DNA of 64,000 nucleotides from Adlercreutzia agrestimuris (GTDB lineage Bacteria > Actinomycetota > Coriobacteriia > Coriobacteriales > Eggerthellaceae). Every line of letters begins with the position of its first letter. Position 1 is the stretch's first letter. Made by a program: the position numbers and the translations under genes. This document shows, in pieces, positions 54,648 to 62,998 of this stretch. Under the pieces are notes generated by a model. It was given only the letters and a program-made list of their open reading frames with translations. It was not told the DNA's origin and searched no databases. The stretch covers positions 58,311-122,310 of the forward strand of contig NZ_CALPCX010000005.1 in assembly GCF_943193125.1 (NCBI RefSeq), written 5' to 3'.

Positions 54648-55442
54648 TTATTGCCTTGCATATGAGCTATCAAGAGCAACTAATTCTTCAAAGGTATCAA
54701 TCTCATCAACGTCGTTAAAGGTAATAGGACGAAGGTGTATCTGATAGTTATCGCGCGCTAATACACAAGGAACATCATCCCAAAAACGCTGCTGATACTC
54801 TTTCTGTTCAAATGCTTTCACCAAGTCAAGTGCAAGTTGTGCGCCATCTTGCTTATCCCAATACGAAATACCATACATGTGAAAACAATTCGTACCTCCC
54901 TTGTGGAGGTCATAGATAACACCTTGATCATCAACATCAAAACACCAATCAGGTGTTTGCTCTACTGGCACACCCACATAGTTTGTCTCAAACTGATACG
55001 CGGGTAAGATTGCTGGGTTTTTGATAAACAAATCAGACTCGAATACATAGGCATTTTGAAAATGATCCCGAGCCACTACTGCGCTAGAAATATTGTTTGT
55101 CGTGTCAAAAAGTGGGTTAGTAAGAATTTCAATCTGAGGATACTTTTCTTTAAGCTGTTCAAATTGATCGCCCTTATATCCCACAACAATATAGATCTCT
55201 TCCACACCCGCATGCACAAGCGCATCTAATATGGTGTCTATAATACGAACGCCGTTAACACAAATGAGCGGTTTAGGAGTAGTTTTTGTTGCCGGCATCA
55301 AACGACTTCCAAAGCCCGAAGCAAGCAAAACTGCTCGCTTTACTTTGTAAGGAGCCAGAAGCTCTTTTTCTTCTGCCGTGAGTACACCCGCATCGTATTT
55401 CAAAACCAAATCGTCAAACTGCTGACGAGAAAGCGTACCCAT
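54648..55442 (-). CDS. licC: CTP:phosphocholine cytidylyltransferase-like nucleotidyltransferase
   Basis: A 264-residue protein with a short helical N-terminal region (TLSRQQFDDLVLKYDAG) and a nucleotidyltransferase core: VKRAVLLASGFGSRLMPATK (the GxGxR...K loop), VGYKGDQFEQLKEKY and a late acidic TFNDVDEIDTFEELVALD metal-binding end. Next to a LicA-like kinase, CDP-choline formation is the most likely reaction, but other sugar nucleotides are possible. The start at 55440-55442 has AAAGGAG; the longer frame to 55466 is less likely. Confidence 0.8.
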   Translation of the reverse strand: MGTLSRQQFDDLVLKYDAGVLTAEEKELLAPYKVKRAVLLASGFGSRLMPATKTTPKPLICVNGVRIIDTILDALVHAGVEEIYIVVGYKGDQFEQLKEKYPQIEILTNPLFDTTNNISSAVVARDHFQNAYVFESDLFIKNPAILPAYQFETNYVGVPVEQTPDWCFDVDDQGVIYDLHKGGTNCFHMYGISYWDKQDGAQLALDLVKAFEQKEYQQRFWDDVPCVLARDNYQIHLRPITFNDVDEIDTFEELVALDSSYARQ

Positions 55443-55486
55443 GAAGACTCCTTTGTCGTTTTGCACATAGCTTTTTGCGCTGATAG

Positions 55487-57136
55487 CTATTCTTGGTAAT
55501 AAACAAATGCCGCTTTGCTAAACGTCTGAGCAGCATCAAACCAGATACGCGCCCATTCGTCCATGGGGTTTCCAAGACTGGCTTTATATTGAGACCAAAC
55601 AAACCAAAAATAACCGACTAAACCAACCGCTCCAAGCACATGGCGCACTTCTTCGGGCGATGGTATGCGTCCGTAATACAAAGGAAGCATCTTTATGGTT
55701 TGTTCTACATCGTAACCAGAACCTTGTGCTATAAAACTTCCTAAGTCATTTGCATAATCACACATGCCAGCATACTCCCAGTCAATAAGCTGCATGTCGT
55801 CATCGGTAACTAAAATATTTGGACCGTAGAAATCATTGTGACAAAAGACCGGTTCTGTTCTGTCTTGCTCCATGAGTTTATCAAGACACAAGATATCGTG
55901 GCGAAGCGCGTCAAATTCTTGAGGCCAGGTCCACCCTTGCTCATTAAGTACTTTTTCCATTTCGTCTGCAAGCGCCAGATAATCAAACGTTACTGGCAGA
56001 CTCACGCCACTTGTATGAAGCTTTCGAACAAGCGAAAGTGCTTTTTCTACCTGTTCGGGATTTTCATAATCAAAAGGCACGCAACCATCTACAAAGGTAG
56101 AGATCTTCCATCCCACCTGAGGATCCGCAAAGAGATAGGTTGAATCAAGACCAAGCTCTTTTGCAAGCTCTAAGGCTCGTGCTTCATTTGCGCGATCGAT
56201 TATCTCGTTAGTGCCTGCCCCAGGATGGCGATACACATACATGTTTTCGCCAACCTCAAACAGAACAGACAAGTTTGAGAGTCCCGTCTCAAAAGGATAC
56301 ACTCCCGAGATATCGTCGCGTTTGCACTGAAGCGTGTTGCAGATGTTATCCAAAATGGTTGAGTCAACGTTCTCAAAAAAGTCAGTATCAAAGCAACGAA
56401 GGTCGTTTAAATAATTAAATTCGTAGATAACGCCCGGCTCATAGATTTTTACCTGCAGCTTAAATTCATCAAGATGCGCAGCCAATAACTCATCCCATAA
56501 AAAATGAGCGCAAGCGGGATCTGCATAAGCATCCGCTAAGATTTCAGTCAATCGTGTTGAGTAAGCCTCATTTAAAAAGATTGGTCCTTGCAACCGCAAA
56601 TTGCTTTCAACCACACCAACCTCTTCCAGCACTCCATCAATCACCAAAATGCGCTCTCCACCAGGTTCAGGTGAGCGCACGGCCGAGCAATATGGAGCAG
56701 ACACCTTTGAGGCAAAGATATTCTCGGTATAGTACTGATCAGCTGAGCAAATATAACTATTAGCCAACTTATCAGCAACCGCGTACAATGACGCAAAATT
56801 ATTCATATCGGCATATGCAGGATTAAAGATCACTTCAACACCATCAATGTCTTTAAGATAGTCAAAATCCTCAGACATATAACCAACTACAACGTATATC
56901 TGCGAAATACCTGCTTCTTTCAGCTGGCGAATCATGCGATCAATAAGAATCTCGCCACGCACCTCAAACATAGGCTTAGGCTTCTCAAAAGAAAGTGGAG
57001 CAAAACGCGAAGCTTCGCCTGCGGCTAGAATAACAGCGTTATCAACGCTATAGACACCAGAAGAAGGCGCTTGATATGAGAACAAGTGGTCTTGGTTGGT
57101 CACGGATGCGGCCCTCTCCTGTTGACGATTAATCAT
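55487..57136 (-). CDS. Cytidylyltransferase fused to choline kinase-like domain
   Basis: A 549-residue two-domain protein. Residues about 31-265: a nucleotidyltransferase with NAVILAAGEASRFAPLSFEK and VVGYMSEDFDYLKDIDG (LicC-like). Residues about 270-549: an aminoglycoside-phosphotransferase-fold kinase of the LicA/choline kinase type, with FCHNDFYGPNILVTDDDMQL (catalytic His-Asn-Asp near 433-435) and LIDWEYAGMCDYANDLG (Mg-binding Asp near 452). One chain may phosphorylate choline and then activate it as CDP-choline. It lies 44 bases upstream of the separate licC-like gene. Confidence 0.85.
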   Translation of the reverse strand: MINRQQERAASVTNQDHLFSYQAPSSGVYSVDNAVILAAGEASRFAPLSFEKPKPMFEVRGEILIDRMIRQLKEAGISQIYVVVGYMSEDFDYLKDIDGVEVIFNPAYADMNNFASLYAVADKLANSYICSADQYYTENIFASKVSAPYCSAVRSPEPGGERILVIDGVLEEVGVVESNLRLQGPIFLNEAYSTRLTEILADAYADPACAHFLWDELLAAHLDEFKLQVKIYEPGVIYEFNYLNDLRCFDTDFFENVDSTILDNICNTLQCKRDDISGVYPFETGLSNLSVLFEVGENMYVYRHPGAGTNEIIDRANEARALELAKELGLDSTYLFADPQVGWKISTFVDGCVPFDYENPEQVEKALSLVRKLHTSGVSLPVTFDYLALADEMEKVLNEQGWTWPQEFDALRHDILCLDKLMEQDRTEPVFCHNDFYGPNILVTDDDMQLIDWEYAGMCDYANDLGSFIAQGSGYDVEQTIKMLPLYYGRIPSPEEVRHVLGAVGLVGYFWFVWSQYKASLGNPMDEWARIWFDAAQTFSKAAFVYYQE

Positions 57137-57356
57137 GCACTCGTAAGTCGAGCCATGCGAAACGCCATTTCTTCACCTGACTCGTCTTAACAATTTCTTA
57201 AGTTATCTGAGTATAGCCGACCAAATCACGCAGAATGTTCAATAAAATATAAATGAAGTGCGTAAACTATAAAACGTGCAAGAAGTTTTCAGGTTAATCT
57301 CAGGGTTCTCAGAACTCTATGCGAGTCTCACCCCGTCCCTCTGCAAGGAGCTAGGC
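57137..57356. promoter_or_regulatory. Divergent spacer with promoter-like elements
   Basis: The 220 bases between the kinase fusion and the opine dehydrogenase-like gene hold no ORF. TATACT on the minus strand near 57211-57216 fits a -10 for the kinase gene. On the plus strand a TATAAA near 57268-57273 may serve the dehydrogenase gene, but a clear -35 is missing for both. A small palindrome CTTAA...TTAAG lies near 57187-57202. Confidence 0.3.
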
Positions 57357-58539
57357 ATGAACATTGTGGTCATTGGAGCCGGTAACGTTGGCATGCTTAT
57401 GGCAGCTGACTTCGCCCATAATTCGCAAAACTCAGTCACCCTTATCACCGCGCACCCACAAACCGACAGCACAACCTTAAGCGTATATAACCCCGATGAA
57501 ACACTTGCGTTTAAAGCGAACATTGCTGCTCTCACCTCAGATTATGATGCTATCGCCCAAGCGGATGTAGTTTTTATCACACACCCCACCTTCATGTTGG
57601 AGCAGACAGCTCAGCGTATTCTCCCCTATGTTCATCCCGGTCTTTGGATTGGTGTTGTGCCAGGCGCTATGGGTGAGTTCTATTTTCAACAACACCTTGC
57701 AAAAGGAGCCCGTCTTGTGGGACTTCAGCGTGTACATGCTGTTGCTCGCCTCCATGATGAAACCAACAGCGTATATGCCCTTGGGCGTAAACCTGAACTA
57801 TTTATTGCCGCACTCCCTGCGCGCTACACCCAGCAAGCTCAAGAGATGTGCGAATACTTGTTTAATATGCCCGTTTAAGGCACTGCCTACCTATCTCGTT
57901 GAAACGCTTACACCTTCTAACCCCATCTTGCACACATCGCGTCTATTCTCTCTGTTTAAGGATTGGCAACCCGGAGTCACCTATCCGGAAAACATCCTCT
58001 TTTATGAAGGGTGGACAGACGATGCCTCAGAAACACTCATAGCAGCTGATGCCGAAGTGCAAGCACTCTGTCGTACTATCGAAGAACGGAGTGGTCTTAA
58101 TCTTTGCGATGTGCGCTCGCTGAAAGACCACTACGAAAGCCCCACTGCTGCGGCAATGACCTACAAGATTTCGCATATTCCTGCATTTGCAGGGCTCACT
58201 TCGCCCATGAAGCCAGCACAATGCCTATCGGATTCCAACAACAAAACCGAAACCGAACAAGGTGAATGTACCTCATGCGCATGGATACCTGATTTTAGTT
58301 CACGCTATTTCGTAGCTGACTTTGCTTATGGCATGAAGGCAATTATCGACATTGCTCGCCTTATGGATGTACCTACACCTACCATTGACACCATGTGGAA
58401 TTGGTATGTCCAAACTGCACAGCCTGACCACATGATAGATGCGCTCCCAGCAGATCCGGCAGCATTTATTGCACTGTATCAAGATGAGCACTTTGAGCAA
58501 CTGCACGCATGCGCACAAACAGAAAACCAAGCATTATGA
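57357..58539 (+). pseudogene. Opine (octopine/nopaline) dehydrogenase-like gene with one-base frameshift
   Basis: Frame 1 (57357-57878) encodes MNIVVIGAGNVGMLMAADFA, the NAD(P)-binding start; frame 2 continues with KALPTYLVETLTPSNPILHT and NILFYEGW, the helical catalytic domain. Removing one T from the run at 57874-57876 (GTTTAAGG) gives PVKALPTYL and an uninterrupted 393-residue enzyme, normal for the family. Total length is 3n+1, as expected of a single insertion. The reaction would be NAD(P)H-dependent joining of an amino acid and a 2-oxo acid. It could be a real loss, a phase switch or a sequencing error. Start ATG has AAGGAG. Confidence 0.8.
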
Positions 58540-59713
58540 CAATGGCCACAAAATAAGCAAGCGACACTGAATAACTCACGCCGTTCATATCCCACTGCGC
58601 TACGCAGAGATACGTAGCCGGAAGAGACACAGCAAAACCGATACCATTGGCAACAACATTGCCGCGCATGTCGCGAACAGTGACCATAACATCACTCATA
58701 AACGAGACGTATGCGGTAAGGACGACACAAAGTAGCGCCGGATAAAGCAAATACACATAAGCCAAAATGCTCTCACCAAAGGCGAAATCCAGCAGCGGCT
58801 CACCGACAAAATAAAAACCAATTAAGCACACTACAAACAATCCGATAATACCGCCAGTCACCATCCCTAACAAACGATTAAAGGCTTTCACGTCCTTATT
58901 AAGGTAATGCTTGGCAAATACTCCAAGAATAGGCGAATAAAGATAACTTGCTCCTGCTTGCAAAATGACCGCGGGCGTACACACCGATGCATAGATGCCA
59001 AGCGCTTCATCACCGGAATGAATTTGAAGATACTGACGCGCAAGGGAGTTAACCGCAATATAAAACACCGAACCTAAAACTGCCGGTAAACAAGTTTTCG
59101 CAAGTTCAAAGGCACGACGCTTTGTGATAGACGGCTTCAATTTGTCAAACTGCGCTGCCGCACGCGCATCATAGATAATCACAGGGTAAGTCACCAAGAT
59201 CATACCAACAATAGCAAGCGAAAGATTATGTGTGAGTCCAAACACCGCCAAAAAAGCCACAAGGAATAACACGCCACGGATGAACAGCGATTTACCACAG
59301 TAATCCATACGGAAATTCTGCTGATCTACACCATGCAGCACGTCAATAAATACTTCGCCTGCACGAAAAACGAGATATAAAAACACTGGCAAGAAAGTAA
59401 CCGGCTCACAGGTAAGCAGGATATAAACACCAATACCTATACCCCCAACCGCAATTGTGATGAGGCGAAATGCCACATATTCTTGAGCGCTCACCGACTT
59501 GTTGACATCGGTAACTTGATAAGTACGAATGCGATACAAAGAGATATGAGCAAAGATATTGGAAATAGCCATTGCAAGAGCCAACACACCCGCAGACTCA
59601 TAGTCAGGCGCCATGCGTGCAACAAATACGGTAACAAGCCATTGGCAGCCCAAATACATAAGCGAGCCAACGGAATTCCAAAACATATTCTTCTTTAAAC
59701 TCAGTGCTTCCAT
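58466..59713 (-). CDS. Wzx/TacF-like lipid-linked polymer flippase
   Basis: A 415-residue membrane protein with about twelve hydrophobic spans of the oligosaccharide flippase (MATE-like) family; it begins MEALSLKKNMFWNSVGSLMYLG, with the loops AHISLYRIRTYQVTDVNKSV and VFIDVLHGVDQQNFRMDYCG. In pneumococcus the TacF flippase sits with LicD genes and its substrate carries phosphocholine; an equivalent role is plausible here. The last 74 bases overlap the end of the dehydrogenase-like gene. It is divergent from the licD gene that follows. Confidence 0.88.
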   Translation of the reverse strand: MEALSLKKNMFWNSVGSLMYLGCQWLVTVFVARMAPDYESAGVLALAMAISNIFAHISLYRIRTYQVTDVNKSVSAQEYVAFRLITIAVGGIGIGVYILLTCEPVTFLPVFLYLVFRAGEVFIDVLHGVDQQNFRMDYCGKSLFIRGVLFLVAFLAVFGLTHNLSLAIVGMILVTYPVIIYDARAAAQFDKLKPSITKRRAFELAKTCLPAVLGSVFYIAVNSLARQYLQIHSGDEALGIYASVCTPAVILQAGASYLYSPILGVFAKHYLNKDVKAFNRLLGMVTGGIIGLFVVCLIGFYFVGEPLLDFAFGESILAYVYLLYPALLCVVLTAYVSFMSDVMVTVRDMRGNVVANGIGFAVSLPATYLCVAQWDMNGVSYSVSLAYFVAIVIMLGFLFVRMRAVAQSAHLDTVQ

Positions 59714-59763
59714 GTACCATCCTTTTTGCGTGTTGGTCTATTTTCGTCTACTTCCATCATTGC

Positions 59764-59769
59764 TACAAT
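59764..59769 (+). promoter_or_regulatory. Extended -10 promoter of the second licD
   Basis: TGCTACAAT (box at 59764-59769, TG one base before) lies 46 bases upstream of the GTG start. No good -35 was found at the usual distance, as is often the case for extended -10 promoters. Confidence 0.4.
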
Positions 59770-59815
59770 GATGAGCGAGCATTGTGTACAAATTCACCAC
59801 CATAAAGGAGTTTGC

Positions 59816-60682
59816 GTGAAAGCAACTATTGACCAGGTTTATAGCCCTGAAACTCTTCGTCGTCTTCAGCTGGTTGAGCTTGAGATTCTCAAAAAGTTTG
59901 ATGCCATGTGCAAAAAATATAACCTGGAATACTTTGCAGTATACGGAACTGTTCTTGGCGCCATTCGCCACGATGGCATTATCCCCTGGGATGACGATAT
60001 TGATATCGCTATGCCACGCAAAGACTACGAGCGCTTAGCAGAGATTGTTCCACTTGAAATGGGAGAAGACTACACGTTGCTCAATGGGCAGATTGATCCG
60101 CACTACCCGTTCGTTACCAGCCGTATCATGAAAAAAGGTACTGAATTTCGCATGATGTCTATGAAAAATGTACCTTGTGAACTGGGTATTTTCTTGGATA
60201 TCTTCTGCTTTGACGAAATGCCTGATGATCCTGCAGAGCTCAAAAAGCTCCTGCGTAAGACATGGGTTTTAGAGAAAATGCTCGTACTGCGCAATACCCC
60301 TTTCCCGAACCTACCTTATCGCGGCATCAAACGCTATGCCGCATACGCATGTTGCGCCGTAGGTTCGGTCGTCATGAAAGTCTTTCCGCGCAAAACGCTT
60401 CATGCATGGACCCAAAAAGCAGCTCAATCTTATACCGGGAAGGATACTCATCATATAGGATGGCCTTTTGGTCTTGAACCAATCAGTAGTTACTATCCAA
60501 AAGATATGGTCTATCCGCTTGACACTCATATATTTGAAGACATGGATGTCATTATGCCCGCAAAGCCCCATGACATGATGCGCATCGTATATGGCGACAC
60601 CTATATGACGCCCCCTCCTGAGGGCGCCAAATCCTATATCGTGCCTTATCGTTTGAGTTTCGGTGACGAAGACGAGGCTTAA
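59816..60682 (+). CDS. licD: LicD-family phosphotransferase
   Basis: About 288 residues of a compact LicD protein. The core LEYFAVYGTVLGAIRHDGII then PWDDDIDIAMPRKDY provides the Asp cluster; PYRLSFGDEDEA closes the chain. LicD enzymes transfer phosphocholine (or other phosphoryl alcohols) to sugars of surface polymers. The start is GTG at 59816-59818, where AAAGGAG is five bases upstream; the frame opens at 59726, but no ribosome site lies there. It ends tail to tail with the DUF6541 gene, overlapping by 4 bases. Confidence 0.88.
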   Translation: MKATIDQVYSPETLRRLQLVELEILKKFDAMCKKYNLEYFAVYGTVLGAIRHDGIIPWDDDIDIAMPRKDYERLAEIVPLEMGEDYTLLNGQIDPHYPFVTSRIMKKGTEFRMMSMKNVPCELGIFLDIFCFDEMPDDPAELKKLLRKTWVLEKMLVLRNTPFPNLPYRGIKRYAAYACCAVGSVVMKVFPRKTLHAWTQKAAQSYTGKDTHHIGWPFGLEPISSYYPKDMVYPLDTHIFEDMDVIMPAKPHDMMRIVYGDTYMTPPPEGAKSYIVPYRLSFGDEDEA

Positions 60683-62754
60683 GCCGCTTGATCAAGCTCT
60701 TCGTCCTCAACAGCAGTTATGCGATAAAACTTCATATCGTCATCCGATAACAACAGCTCAAACCCGGGAGTGTTTTCGTTGACGTCATCAACACCCTCCC
60801 AGCGTTCGGGGAAATACGACCAGAAATGCGGCTGAGACATTTTATCGCGATGGCCTTGATCAAGCTGTATAAAATACTTTGCATCTATCTCTTCAACGGC
60901 CTCTTGCACCTCTTCGTTAGTTGCAATGTTGTCTAGATCATTGCGAATGAGAACGCTTTTGGGCGACTCGCTTTCTCCGCCAACGCCTGCAGTATAGCGA
61001 TAGTAAATATTGGCACCATTAACACCATACGCAAACGCAGAACCATCGTTTGGACAGTTGATAATTAGTTCCCCATCAGCAATTTCCATAGCCTCTTGCA
61101 CAAAGGCAATTTCTTTATCCGAATAAACGGTCCTATCATCATCAGAATAGGTGTGCGCAATAGCATTTTCGGCACCCTCAATAGCTGAACGCACTTCAAA
61201 CATACCAGGAATGGATGCATTTGGCATATAGATCATCACTGCCGCAGCGACGCATAATCCCACAGGAAGTACTCGAGTATAACCAACGCTCGTCTTCTTA
61301 AGCTCATACATTTTGTTCAAAAGGTTGCGCGCCCAATCAAAAAGCCATGCCAAACCAAGTGCTGCAAGCGGAATAGCAAAGAGTACGAGTGAAGCGGCAA
61401 TACGCCGAGGATCGGTATACCAAAAACCTCCTAAAATATGCTCAATATTACCATCGGTTGCTTCGACGAAAACATACGTCACTGCCATGATGAGGTATGC
61501 AAATGTAATCCACGCATATTTCGTACGTTTAAACGAGTAGAGAATCCCCACAAAGACTGCCAACGCCAAAAGCGCTTGAGCATCCAGCCCATCATAAGCA
61601 AGCCAAATTAGATCCATCAGAGACTGTGCGAAGTTTCGCCTCGATGCCCATTCATGCGTTACTACACCCTGCAGCATGGGCAAATTGTAAGCAATCAGCC
61701 ATAACGCAATCAATATAAGCGCAGCGATTACCCCCCACCACACACGTGAAAGCGGAAGTCGCGAAAGGCGAAGATTTGACTGTGGAATCTTGCTTGCTTG
61801 CCACACCAAAAAAGGAATGAAGAAAGAAGCAGCGGTAAAGATAGCATTGGTATGCGTGAGCGCAACCCCAATAAAGCCGACAACAAAGAGAACGAAATAC
61901 TCTATTCGATGCGAGCGAGAGATCTTCTCGTCAAATATCATGATGAAGAAGAACAATTCCGCTGCCAGAATTGCAAACGAAGCCACATTCGGAAAAAGCG
62001 TGCCCCAATAAATAAAGCGCCAAGGAAAAGAACCAAAGGCACTAAAAACAAGCGCGCCAGCAATAAGCGCTTTTTTGTTGTCTTTGAACAGATAGGTTAA
62101 AAAGCCGCAGAGGGTAACAGGCCACGCTATTGCAACGAAGACAAAATTTGCAACGTTTGCTCCCATGGTGACGCTCACACCAACGCAAGACGAGGCCAAA
62201 GCAGCGAAAGTATGCCAAATGGTCGGATAAAAAGACCAGCCCACAACAGGAGCAATGTTTGCTGCTTCACCCATACCATATGCCGAAACACCAAGGCAAG
62301 TCCAAGATCCGGTATCTAAAAACATGCGTATGACACCAAGATGATGCACATTGTCATATTCTTCGGCAAAGGAAGCAGGTCCATTAATGTTACGAAGATA
62401 GATAATGCACGTTACTACAACGCCAACAGCTAAATACAGCGCCATAACTTTCCAATTAAAGGCTGTAGGTGAAATTCCCAATTCCTGCTTTGAGCTATTC
62501 CTAAACATCACAACACTTACAAGAGCAAGAATAATAAGAACTGCTGAAAGCGGAACCATAAGATTGAGCCATGTGGTAGTAATTGAAAGTTTGCCATAGA
62601 TGATACAAAGCACACCTACAAAGAATACCGTAACCACTGGAGCACAAAAAAGCGAGGTGAATCGGTTAAATCGAATCGTTCGCAGCGCACAATAACCCGG
62701 CACCCATAAAAAGAGCGCGTCAATCAAAACTGCGATGAAAAACTGACCCCACAT
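60679..62754 (-). CDS. DUF6541 polytopic membrane protein
   Basis: A 691-residue protein with about twelve membrane spans and a roughly 160-residue soluble C-terminal part (from about residue 530), starting MWGQFFIAVLIDALFLWVPG. The motifs NINGPASFAEEYDNVHHLGV and WSFYPTIWHTFAAL after the fourth span are typical of actinobacterial DUF6541, whose layout recalls GT-C glycosyltransferases. No catalytic role is proven. A -10 (TATACT, 62848-62853 on the minus strand) lies about 95 bases upstream. Confidence 0.75.
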   Translation of the reverse strand: MWGQFFIAVLIDALFLWVPGYCALRTIRFNRFTSLFCAPVVTVFFVGVLCIIYGKLSITTTWLNLMVPLSAVLIILALVSVVMFRNSSKQELGISPTAFNWKVMALYLAVGVVVTCIIYLRNINGPASFAEEYDNVHHLGVIRMFLDTGSWTCLGVSAYGMGEAANIAPVVGWSFYPTIWHTFAALASSCVGVSVTMGANVANFVFVAIAWPVTLCGFLTYLFKDNKKALIAGALVFSAFGSFPWRFIYWGTLFPNVASFAILAAELFFFIMIFDEKISRSHRIEYFVLFVVGFIGVALTHTNAIFTAASFFIPFLVWQASKIPQSNLRLSRLPLSRVWWGVIAALILIALWLIAYNLPMLQGVVTHEWASRRNFAQSLMDLIWLAYDGLDAQALLALAVFVGILYSFKRTKYAWITFAYLIMAVTYVFVEATDGNIEHILGGFWYTDPRRIAASLVLFAIPLAALGLAWLFDWARNLLNKMYELKKTSVGYTRVLPVGLCVAAAVMIYMPNASIPGMFEVRSAIEGAENAIAHTYSDDDRTVYSDKEIAFVQEAMEIADGELIINCPNDGSAFAYGVNGANIYYRYTAGVGGESESPKSVLIRNDLDNIATNEEVQEAVEEIDAKYFIQLDQGHRDKMSQPHFWSYFPERWEGVDDVNENTPGFELLLSDDDMKFYRITAVEDEELDQAA

Positions 62755-62907
62755 GCTTATTCCTATCTCGTCACTGTATGAATGTTCGTTGTCGAGACCT
62801 CATGGAGCGCCTAAACGCCCATCTCCTTAAAAACCCATAGACTCTTAAGTATATATGAGCTTACGCGCATTAACACAAACTCATGATATCTGCTTATCCG
62901 ATGGCAT

Positions 62908-62945
62908 AAAAAAGGTGTGTCCTGCGTATACGCGCAAGACACACC
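62908..62945 (-). terminator. Terminator of the L,D-transpeptidase gene
   Basis: On the minus strand GGTGTGTC pairs with GACACACC (62914-62921 with 62938-62945), with an inner TGCG/CGCA pairing, and TTTTTT follows. It lies between the transpeptidase and the DUF6541 gene. Confidence 0.85.
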
Positions 62946-62998
62946 ACACAGACTCAATTCTCTTTAAAGGAGTTTACCGTTTTACTAACAAAGAAGCA

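Noticed and set aside
57874..57876. Programmed ribosomal frameshifting at GTTTAAG
   Set aside because: The run is only three T, with no slippery heptamer, upstream Shine-Dalgarno-like stimulator or clear downstream pseudoknot.
57628..58539. The second frame of the dehydrogenase-like gene as an independent gene with its own start
   Set aside because: Its first 80 codons are out-of-frame sequence of the first part; homology starts only at the frameshift, so one broken gene is the better reading.
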